A stretch of DNA of 64,000 nucleotides. It comes from Hysterangium stoloniferum (taxonomy: Eukaryota; Basidiomycota; Agaricomycetes; Hysterangiales; Hysterangiaceae). The stretch spans positions 744,001-808,000 of the forward strand of contig WHVD01000011.1 in assembly GCA_015178975.1 (NCBI GenBank), written 5' to 3'. The position numbers were made by a program, and so were the translations under genes. Below are positions 48,736 through 60,391 of this stretch, piece by piece. Positions within the stretch are counted from its first letter, which is position 1. Every line of letters starts with the position of its first letter. The notes under the pieces are model-generated. The model did no database searches and was not told the DNA's origin. It worked only from the letters and a program-made list of their open reading frames with translations.

Positions 48736-49014
48736 AGCGATCCCGTCCACCGCTTTCTCGCACTGCCAGCCAGTGATTCCGAGTCCGCGTATACCCGTTT
48801 CCGAGGCATATTCTAGAATATGTAAGTGGAGAACCGTGTTTGTCGTTAGAAGAGGACTTACGGGTACAGGTTCTGTGACGCTAAATATAGAGTGTCTAGT
48901 CTGGCGAGTTGTACTACCCTCCTAATTTAGGTTTGTTCCCTTCGGGTCGTGGGATCATCGAGGGTGAAGTAGCTACGGCGGGCTTGATACAGATTTTTGG
49001 TGGTGAATACCCAT

Positions 49015-49330
49015 TCGGGATGGGGGTCTATTGTGCGGGGTGGGGGTTCTATTGTGCGGGGTGGGTTCTATTGTGCGGGGTGGGGGCTCTATTGTGCGGG
49101 GTGGGTTCTATTATGCGGGGTGGGGGCTCTATTGTGCGGGGTGGGTTCTATTGTGCGGGGTGGGTTCTATTGTGGGGGTGGGAGCTCTATTGTGCGGGGT
49201 GGGAGCTCTATTGTGCGGGGTGGGTTCTATTGTGCGGGGTGGGGGTTCTATTGTGCGGGGTGAGGATTCTATTGTGCGGGGTGGGGGTTCTATTGTGGGG
49301 GTGGGGGATGGGGTTCTATTGTGCAGGTGG
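49015..49330 (+). repeat. Short-period G-rich tandem repeat, unit 3
   Basis: About fourteen units of roughly 21-22 bp built on CTATTGTGCGGGGTGGG with variable G-run length. The longest version of this repeat in the window. Confidence 0.9.
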
Positions 49331-50257
49331 GGGATGGGGTCCAGCTCATGAGGTTGCCGCCAGTCTGCCGTGGACCTGTCTCCATCGTTAGCTTTCACGA
49401 TTCTCAATTCGTTCACACCGAGAGAGTCAGCTTTTACCGATGAAAAGATCAATATGGCATTATCAACTAGACATCATGACTGCCACAAACTTACGATTAT
49501 TATTAATCAGCTCTCTTCCGATGATGCGATTTCTCGCAGAATGTGAGTGGTCACTGAATCGTATCGTCTAGGTCTCATGGCGGCTCTTATTCATGACGGC
49601 TGCTGCCACTAGTATCCTCACTGCCCTTGCGGGAGAGTTCACATACAATACATACCCTGCCGTTAGCGGGACTTCTGCTGAACATATTACATGAAAGGTC
49701 TATTGAATTTTCGATGAGGTTTTATGAGTGAAAATTATAAAATACGGCACGCACCTGTCGAGAGCTCATAGTGACTGATCCACGAAGCATACATGACGGA
49801 TTGTCAGCTCGGGGAGGGGTGTCGACGATCTGGATGAACCTGTGGCCTCCGCTAGGAACGAGGCGTTTTGTCGGCTTCATAAATACCCCTTTATAGCTGA
49901 GTGCCTATCCTAGCATTCTCTTCACGAAGGTGGCTTTGAAGGTTTGAAGGGGGGGTGAGCAACGAAGTAGCTGCACAAATGCAGAGTTGGAGAATTGAGC
50001 ATGCTTCGATGCTTCGACGAACATGGTGACACAGAAAATCATGCCTTAACTCCATCGTGTATGTTGTCCGTTGCGAATTGATATTGATGGCCTTTCTTTG
50101 TGTATCTGGTCATCAGAGGATTATTTCATTGGCGTGACACGTTGTTGCATACTTTGTAGCAACCTGGATCTAGATCACCATAACCGCTTTGTCTGAGGCG
50201 ACTCACTAATTGAGACTTTACCCATGTTGGTGACATCTCTGGCAGGTCAAGGTACTG

Positions 50258-50334
50258 CAGTTGAACCTCCCATAAACCATACACCTCGGTAAACAGCCGA
50301 AGCTATAGTGTATGGGATTCGAGAGGTTCGGCTG
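50258..50334. mobile_element. Inverted-repeat element copy, unit 3
   Basis: 77 bp from CAGTTGAACC to GGTTCGGCTG, followed by TA; the best preserved copy. Confidence 0.5.
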
Positions 50335-50609
50335 TATCAACAATAAGCTTTGCCTGGGTACCATTTATCCAATGAGCAAAGTTCTGCTTCGCTCGTCGGC
50401 AGTGCCAGATATCTGATTCAAATACTTTTTCGAAAATACCTAATTAATTTTGTACAATGATGATTGCTTCATACACAGTAGTTCCGGCTAGGGTGGTGTT
50501 GGTGGCCTTGTGAGAATCCTTTGAGCAGATCACGCACATCTGGTAGTTAGGCGACATCTACGATCAGTGGCTGTTAAATTATTTGAATCCTCATATCCTC
50601 GTTGTCTGC

Positions 50610-51451
50610 TCGATGACCATTTGGTATCACTGGCCGGTTTGAAGTCATCCTGGGCCTTTGTCTGGCGGTGATCACTCCAGCCGCTTTCATATGGTATCTT
50701 CGTCCAGAACTTCGCCTTGGTCTTGTTCACAAACACCTTCATTACGAAGCAATCGTCTCTCTTCTCCCTCCCTCCGGCCACAAGCAGAATCTGCTTTTGT
50801 ATTGAGCAGGCTGGTGGGCCAACCACCACAGACTCGTGTGTATGATTTCACAGTGGATCTTGCAATCCGGTCGTTCACGGTTTGTGTGCATTCGTGCCTC
50901 TCGCTACAGATGCTGAGTCTCTCGCGCAAGGCATATATCCGGGTCCCACCATAGAAGCCAATCAAGCTGATAGGCTGGTTGTCCATGTAAAGAACAATCT
51001 ACCCAATGCTACTAGTATTCACTGGCATGGCCTGGTACATGTGATGTGTCTCTCTGTATACTAGTACAATTATCTTACAATACAGTAGTTTCAAAACGGC
51101 ACAAATTTCTATGACGGAGCGGTAGGCATTACGGAGTGCGGAACATCTCCTGGTCAGAGTTTAACATACAAGTGAGCTTTCATCTCCCCCTCGTGAAACA
51201 TTCCTTAACAGCGTTTCTCCGCATAAAGGTTTCACATTCGATGGATTCTCAGGAACCACCCGGTGGCAGTAAGTCCTCTTTCAGGATATCATTCTTTCGT
51301 GGATCCATATACTGAACCACTTTCTAATAGCTCTCGTATGTGAAATTTTGCTAGGCTTTCTTCTGTTGATAACAAATATATATCCTGCCTTGTAGACTAT
51401 GAGCGCATTTGCGCATGTCGTCCTTTCTCAGGGCGTCATCGTAGATTCAAC
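50610..51451 (+). pseudogene. Multicopper oxidase 5' fragment, unit 3
   Basis: Same layout as the unit 1 fragment: extra T after the start codon region, the ATCCGGTCGTTCA replacement, and truncation at GTAGATTCAAC with gene-X sequence following. In addition the donor after the 3-nt microexon is changed (ACTATGAGC instead of ACTGTAAGC). Non-functional as read. Confidence 0.8.
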
Positions 51452-52887
51452 CTTTCGGTCACTTCATTTCTGGCCCACGCGCTATTTAGGGTCGAACTGA
51501 TGGAGACCCCGCGACGCATCCGAATGGAAAGCGAGCCACCCACATCACCATTTGAAGATGGATTCCTTGAAAACAAACCTGATGTGGCCTGTCAACCATG
51601 CTTTGTGGGAATCCAATATGTTCCCCTCCACTGCCCTCCCCAATACCCCTGGATACTGTCGGCCCCAGTCACTCTCTGGTGACCCTGCTATATCGTCCTC
51701 CGAATCGGTTTCCGCTACTGAGCCTGCATTGTTTTCATATGATGGTGGGTCTGAAACTGGCGTCTTCGACCCTCAAGATCGAAACTTTACCAAGGCGAAT
51801 ATTTATATCAATGACCCAGTATCTCACATTTATAACACAGGACAATTGTCTGCTCGAAAGGCAGGTCCGACTGATGGCCGTTATTCTTGGGGCCAGGGAT
51901 AACCATGGCATTGGGAGGAATCGGACTCCCCTGGTACGTAAATTTTATTTCTTTGTCTGGGATCCGTAATCATCTTTTGCACATACATACAGAGTACTAT
52001 TTATCATTCACTGAAAGTCCGTGTTACTATCTCCCGAGCTCGCATCTTATCGAGGCTATTGAAGTGGTCCTGGTATGCATTGCGATCATATATTCCTAAC
52101 CGCATAAATGCACTGTTTTTCTGCCCTCATATTTAATATCAGGTCATTCTCCGAAGAACATCTGTGGCGTCCCACACGGTTGGATGTCGGACTCGGTCAA
52201 AACCGCACTCGTCTTGAAACACACAAAGACTACACTTATTCAGGTGCGCTCTGACGTGAAACAAAGGTAAGTTTTCCTGGACCGAAAATGTATAATTTTA
52301 CTAAACTATACATAACAACTAAACGATTCCATCCACCATGTCGAGAACCCGAGTGACCGAGTTGACATAGTGGCATTGGGAAATCAACTCGGGAATACAA
52401 TTACAACTGGGTGTCTTCATTCGATTCGCGTTCCTGGTGAGCTGCTATCCCGTTTTTCTTCCCCTTTCTATTTATTCTTTTGTTTTATTTTATCACCTAT
52501 ACTGATTTTGGATGATAGCGCGGCATCCCTACCATCTATCCGGGGCCGAGCCACTGGAACCAGGCCGACATTGCAATGAAAGATATCTGGGGCCGGACTA
52601 CTGGAACCAGGCCGACATTGCACTGAAAGATATCTGCGAAAAATGCCTCGAAGAAACTACAAGTGAGTGCGGATTCTGCTTCGGAGACTTGCTTGCTGCA
52701 CGAGTTATTCAGACCTTTCACCCGCATTTTGAAGTCTGATTATGCGGTCTATGGTGATCCTACTGAGGCCCCCAATGTGGCCCTTTCAACTGCCCCACTC
52801 GAGGATTGGCAATTGACGGTTGATACGGCCGCCGCAAAGGTCACCGGGATGACATCTATTCTGAAACAGCGCAAATATCAACCATAA
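51452..52887 (+). pseudogene. Gene-X fragment, unit 4
   Basis: The longest copy. METPRRIRMESEPP at 51500, a 116-codon ORF 51552-51902 with SSSESVSATEPALFSYDGG and KANIYINDPVSHIYNTGQL, GVPHGWMSDSVKTALVLKHT (52155-52220), NQLGNTITTG, the 47-bp duplication and the terminal SDYAVYGDPTEAPNV segment. It may be the remains of one multi-exon gene or of two. I could not identify the product. The 5' part is fused to oxidase sequence at 51451. Confidence 0.45.
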
Positions 52888-53204
52888 GCATATTCATGCT
52901 AAATATGGGGAGAAATCTCCGAGGAAAATATTTGGAAACCTCTCAGTTGGTCTGAGGCAGTTCATTATCAATCAGTTCATATGCATTCTCATTTGTATGT
53001 TGTCGTTTCAATATAATATTCTTTGAATCGCAGCATAATGACTTGTTTTGTTGATGTTCGTTTGTCATTGCTCCCTGGCACCCGGACTGATTGTGAGTCG
53101 CGTCGTTGAGTCTTGAGGCATCCCAATGTCTTGTCCCCCACATTGCCCAAATCCCCGTTCCCGTCCTCATCGTCGACCTTGTCATCGTTTAGCCATAACC
53201 TTTC

Positions 53205-54270
53205 CGATGGCGGTGGTGAAGGTGGAAGGTTGTTGGAGTGGCGGTGGCGGTGGCGGTGGCGAAGGTGGAAGGTGGTTAGAGTGGCGGTGGCGGTGGCGGT
53301 GGCGAAGGTGGAAGGTGGTTAGGGTGGCGGTGGCGGTGGCGAAGGTGGTTAGAGTGGCGGTGGCGAAGGTGGAAGGTGGTTAGAGTGGCGGTGGCGAAGG
53401 TGGAAGGTGGTTAGAGTGGCGGTGGCGGTGGCGGTGGCGAAGGTGGAAGGTGGTTAGAGTGGCGGTGGCGGTGGCGGTGGCGAAGGTGGAAGGTGGTTAG
53501 GGTGGCGGTGGCGGTGGCGAAGGTGGAAGGTGGTGGCGGTGGCGAAGGTGGTTAGAGTGGCGGTGGCGGTGGCGGTGGCGGTGGCGAAGGTGGAAGGTGG
53601 TTGGAGTGGCGGTGGCGAAGGTGGTTAGAGTGGCGGTGGCGGTGGCGAAGGTGGAAGGTGGTTAGAGTGGCGGTGGCGGTGGCGAAGGTGGAAGGTGGTT
53701 AGAGTGGCGGTGGCGGTGGCGAAGGTGGAAGGTGGTTAGAGTGGCGGTGGCGGTGGCGGTGGCGAAGGTGGAAGGTGGTTAGGGTGGCGGTGGCGGTGGC
53801 GAAGGTGGAAGGTGGTTAGAGTGGCGGTGGCGAAGGTGGAAGGTGGTTAGAGTGGCGGTGGCGGTGGCGGTGGCGAAGGTGCAAGGTGGTTAGAGTGGCG
53901 GTGGCGGTGGCGGTGGCGGTGGCGGTGGCGGTGGCGGTGGCGAAGGTGGAAGGTGGTTAGAGTGGCGGTGGGGAAGGTGGAAGGTGGTTAGAGTGGCGGT
54001 GGCGGTGGTGAAGGTGGAAGGTGGTTAGAGTGGCGGTGGCGGTGGCGAAGGTGGAAGGTGGTTAGAGTAGCGGTGGCGGTGGCGGTGGCGGTGGCGAAGG
54101 TGGAAAGTGGTTGCGGTGGCGGTGGCGGTGGCGGTGGCGGAGGTGGAGGTGAAGGTGGTTGTGGTGGCGAAGGTGGTTGTGGTGGCAGAGGTGATTGTGG
54201 TGGCGGAGGTGGTGGCAAAGGTGGAAGGTGGTTGCGGTCCGGGTGGTTGCGGTGGCGAAGGTGAAGGCGT
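53205..54270 (+). repeat. 37-bp minisatellite, unit 4
   Basis: About 1.07 kb of G-rich 37-bp units with GGCGGT expansions; the longest uninterrupted GGTGGC run is at about 53898-53940. No inverted segment here. Confidence 0.9.
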
Positions 54271-55826
54271 AAGCGATCCCGTCCACCGCTTTCCCGCACT
54301 GTCAGCCAGTGGTTCCGAGTCCGCGTATAACCGTTTCCGAGGTAGATTCTAGGATATGTAAGTGGAGAACCGTTTTTGTCGTTAGTTACGGGTACAGGTT
54401 CTGTGATGCTAGATATAGAGTGTGTAGTCTGGCGAGTCGTACTACTTTTCTAATTTAGGTTTGTTCTCAGGTTGTGGGATCATCGAGGGTAAATCAGCTA
54501 CAGCGGGCCTATGAGTAATATAGCCTCTGGTAAGGTCATAATTTGGTGATGAATACCCAGTAGGGATGGGGTTCTATTGTGCAGGTGGGGGATGGGGTCC
54601 AGGTCATGAGGTTGCCGCCAGTCTGCCGTGGGCCTGTCTGCATCGTTAGCTTTCACGATTCTCAATTCGTTCACGCCGAGAGAGCCAGCTTTTACCGATG
54701 AAAAAGATCAATATGACATTATCAGCTCAGATATCATGACTGCCTCAAACTCACGATCATTCTTAATCAGCTTTCTTCCGATGATGCGATTTCTCACAGA
54801 ATATGAGTGGTCACTGAGTCGTATCGTCTAGGTCTAATCACGGCTCTTATTCGTGACGGCTGCTGCCACTAGTCTCCTCGCTACCCTTGCAGGAGAGTTC
54901 ACATACAACCCATACCCTGCCGTGAGCGGGACTTCTGCTGAACATATTGCATGAAAAAGTCTATTGTATTTTCGATGAGTTTTGATGAGTGAAAATTATC
55001 AAATACGGCACGCACCTGTCGGGAGCTCATCGTGACTGTTCCACGAAGCACATACGGTGGATCGTCACCTTGGGGAGGGATTTCGACGGTCTGGATGAAC
55101 CTGTGGCCCCCGCTAGGAACGAGGCGTTTTGTCGGCTTCATATATACTCCTTTATAGCTAAGGCACTATACTGGCATTTTCTTCACGAAGGTGGCTTTGA
55201 AGGGGGTGAGTAACGAAGTAGCTGCAAAAATGTAGAATTGAGCATGCTTCGACGCTTTGACGGACATGGTGACACAGAAAATCATGCCTTAACTCCATCG
55301 TGTATGTTGTCCGTTGCGAATCGATATTGATGGCCTTTCTGTGTGTATGGAATTTCTGGTATGCTCAGCTAGTCACCAGACGAGTATTTCATTGGCGTGT
55401 CATGGACACGTTGTTGCATACTTTGTAGCAACCTGAATCTAGATCACCATAACCGCTTTTTCTGAGGCGACTCACTAATTGAGACCTTACCCATGTTGGT
55501 GACATCTGGCAGGTCGAGTTGACGAAGGTCCCATAAACCATACACCTCGGTAAATAGCCGAAGCTATGGCGTATGGGACTCGAGAGGTTCGGCTGTATCA
55601 ACAATAAGCTTTTCCTGGGTGCCATTCATCTAAAGAGCAAAGTTCTGCCTCGCTCGTCGGCAGTGCACAATTCATGTGAAAATACATACCACTACATACA
55701 TACCACTACATTAAAAATCCATAGGCAAAACACGCAGGTACAACGCCGTCATCCATACTTTTCGAGGTGTTCAGTATATCAAGTAAAAAATACAGCATAG
55801 ATCATGTGCGCGTGCAACTGATGGCT
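54271..55826. other. Unit 4 spacer
   Basis: Collinear with unit 2 spacer 42149-43560, followed from about 55666 by sequence present only here. A decayed inverted-repeat element lies near 55518-55594. No gene. Confidence 0.55.
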
Positions 55827-57244
<1,418 letters not shown>

Positions 57245-59848
57245 ATGACCATTGGTATCACTGGCCGACCACGGTTTGAAATCATCCTGGGCCTTTGTCT
57301 GGCGGTGATCACTCCAGCCGCTTTCATATGGCATCTTCGTCCAGAACTCGGCCTTGGTCTCATTCACAAACACCTTCATTACGAAGCAATCGTCCCTCTT
57401 CTCCCTCCCCTCCGGCCACAAGCAGAATCTGCTTTTGTATTGAACAAGCTGGTCGGCCAACCACCACAGACCCGTGTGTATGATTTCACAGTGGATCTTG
57501 CATGGGGGGCACCAGATGGAGTGCCTCGGACCATGCTTGTTGTTAACGGTTTGTGTGCATCCGTGCCTCTCGCTACAGATGCTGAGTCTCTCGCGCAAGG
57601 CATGTATCCGGGTCCCACCATAGAAGCCAATCAAGCTGATAGGCTGGTTGTCCATGTAAAGAACAATCTACCCAATGCTACTAGTATTCACTGGCATGGC
57701 CTGGTACGTGATACGTATCTCTATACAGTAGTACAATTCACTTACAATGCAGTAGTTTCAAAACGGCACAAATTTCTACGACGGAGCGGTAGGCATTACG
57801 GAGTGCGGAATACCTCCTGGTCAGAGTTTAACATATAAGTGAGCTTTCATCTCCTCCTTGTCAAACACTCCTTAACAGCATTTCTCCGCATAAAAGTTTC
57901 ACATTCGGTGGATTCTCAGGGACCACCTGGTGGCAGTAAGTCCCTTTAAGGATATCATTCTTTCCTGCGTCCATATACTGAACGACTTTCTAATAGCTCT
58001 CGTATGTGAAATCTTGCTGGACTTTCTTCTGTTGATAACAAATATATATCCTGCCTTGTAGACTGTAAGCGCATTTGCGCTCGTCATCCTTTCTCTAATC
58101 TCACAGGACGTCATCGTAGATTCAACACAATACACAGACGGCGTCAGCGGCGCACTCATAGTGCATCCAACTCTATCCCCGCCGCCTGAATTTCCATCAT
58201 GGGACGAAGAAATCGTAATTCAGATGGCAGATTGGTACCATAGGATGAGTGAGGATCTCTTGGTTGATTATCTTTCGGTTTGTGTGTGCATCTATGGTTC
58301 AGCTTCACGACCTCTCTCATGGCAGATATAGCTGGACGGAATTGCTGGCGCTCAAGGCAATGAACCTATTCCAGACTCCGGTGTAAGTTCCTTTACGCTA
58401 TGAGGGCATCTCCTTTAGCTTATATCTGTGTGCAGACTCTTAATGGACTTGGTCAGTATGATTCAAAGGGCTCATATTTTAGTGTAAGAAAGTCCATATT
58501 TTAACATATTCCACCGGACCAATACTTCCTAGTTCACGCTCCAACCCAATAAAACGTGCGATCATTACCCGGGCTTTCTTATTCTCTCAATACCTCACAC
58601 ACTTCATTTATAGCTACAGACTTCGCCTGATAAATGCTGGCTCTTTCCCGTCGATACGCTTTTCCGTAGATTGGCACCCGCTCACCCTGATAGAAGCTGA
58701 TGGAACGATGCTAGAACCAGTCACAGTCTCCGGGATAACTGTCGCTGTGGCACAACGCTATTCTGTCCTCTTACACACAAACGCGACGGCAAATGAAAAC
58801 GGAACTTATTGGATACGAACTATTTTACAGGACGATATGTTCAAGTACAAGTACTTCTCGAATCTAAATGTTAGAGCTATTCTTCGGTATGGCGGGGTCG
58901 GTTTATATCCACCAGATATATTCTCATGGGAATTCTTCACTCTAAATTCAGATACGCTGGGGCGCCTTCCCTCGGACTTCCTGGCCATCCCGATTCACCA
59001 GATCCAGGCCCTGGGGTGGACAATGCTTTGGATGTTGATGGATTTACACATCTCAGACCATTAATACCTGAACCCTCACCGGAGGTCACCAAGGTATATA
59101 CAATGACCATGTCCTTCCAGAAAATATCGGATGCGAGGGTACTCGGGTTTATGAACACCACTGTGCGTGTACTGCTTTGAAGAGTTACCGGTAATTCTTA
59201 CCTATGATTTAGAGCTGGGAGATACCGAGGGGAGACACCACCCTTTTGGCTGTAGCAAGGAATCCTAAAGGCTATGCTCCAGAGGGCGCGATCATCGCCC
59301 CTGTTGACCAGCTAATGATAACGGAAGACTCAATCCAGGTGGTCGAACTCCGCATTGTATGTATTTTTTTTCTCGACATTTATAGCGTTACACAGAAAAC
59401 TCATCAAGCGAGTTAGGATAATCTAGACGACGGGGACCATCCGTTCCATTTACACGGATTAAGACCTTGGCTGTAAGCCTCTACCTCCGTGCTCTGGAAA
59501 GCGCTCTCATCTCACTCGCCCGTCCGTAAAGCATGGGTTCTGCACCAGGACGGTACATAGGCCAGTCTGTCGACCCACACCCTCTACGCCGCGATACATT
59601 CGTCATCCCTGCCTTTTCGTACTACATTATCCGCTTCGTCACCGACAACCGTAGGTGCTTCGGTTACCCAAATAGCCAGGCTGTTCACCAATTGTTTAAA
59701 TAAAACAGCAGGCCTTTGGGCATTCCACTGCCATTTGGTATGGCATATGGCAGCAGGTTTACTAATGCAGATCAACAGTTTACCGTCGAAATCAGCACAA
59801 TTTGACATACCGCAGGATATTATCTCGCAGTGTGCGGCTGCTAAATAA
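57245..59848 (+). CDS. Laccase-like multicopper oxidase, membrane-anchored
   Basis: Oxidises phenols or metal ions while reducing O2 to water; laccase versus ferroxidase use is not decided by sequence. Exons: 57245-57548, 57600-57703, 57756-57838, 57897-57935, 57997-58001, 58062-58064, 58120-58277, 58332-58382, 58436-58483, 58533-58555, 58614-58886, 58952-59162, 59213-59356, 59417-59472, 59532-59650, 59709-59848, giving 586 aa with every phase consistent. An N-terminal hydrophobic segment (ILGLCLAVITPAAFIW) should anchor or export it. Copper motifs: HWHGLFQ (~132), HSHYSTQYTDG (177-179), HPFHLHG (490-495) and HCHLVWHMAAGL (547-553). HSH is built across 5-nt and 3-nt exons. All ligands are present, so the gene looks functional. 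It is the only complete copy; three fragments lie upstream. Confidence 0.9.
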
Positions 59849-60391
59849 CATGTTCGGCTTGCTCTGGATCTGCACGCAACCTACTGATCATTTGATCTTT
59901 ACCTCTACATTACATATTCTACATTCGTTCGGGTGCTGATTGTCCTGGACTAAACGGAAGTCTGTTTCGCTAATAATAATATACTCCAGTTCTACTGCAA
60001 CCGTGGGGTCGATTACACTACTGGATCCTGCCCCTTTAAATTCTAAACCAGGTCTACTACACTGGTGGAGTATACAGCGAGGAAATTCTATTTGGCCACA
60101 TAAGGTCCATGTTTTTAGCCAGGTAGAAAGGGTGATGAAAAAATGTAGTGAGCGACGTGTATTTGATGGGAGGGGGATGATTGAGGGTAATAATGGAGTG
60201 AAGATAAAACGAAGAGAACAAGGGGATCTAGGGAGATACACGAGTATAAGAACAATGCAAAATGTGATGAGAAAGGGGGACGACAAAAGAGTTCCAAGTC
60301 AAAATCGAATCTAAGACATATAATAGAACACGCATCCGCCACACCAAGGTGGAACGAGAGAGAAGAGCAAGGATACGAGGAGTAAACATAA
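59849..60391. other. Intergenic between convergent genes
   Basis: 543 bp between the oxidase stop and the kinase stop; 3' flanks of both. No gene seen. Confidence 0.55.

Larger units (their letters stand above)
48820..50609. other. Unit 3 spacer
   Basis: Non-coding, collinear with the other unit spacers. It includes the short-period repeat 49015-49330 and the inverted-repeat element 50258-50334. At 50410-50470 it joins sequence that in unit 4 lies beyond the YggS gene. Confidence 0.6.

Noticed and set aside
57936..58119. Oxidase initially judged broken (HSR followed by stop)
   Set aside because: Three canonical introns with 5-nt and 3-nt exons between them restore HSHYSTQYTDG in frame.
58887..58951. 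Apparent frameshift in the oxidase near 58.9 kb
   Set aside because: A 65-nt GTATGG...CAG intron fixes the frame and gives NVRAILRYAGAP, a conserved segment.
59417..59472. HLHG followed by Leu instead of the usual His taken as a lost copper ligand
   Set aside because: In this family the ligands are the His residues of HPFHLH; the residue after Gly is not a ligand.
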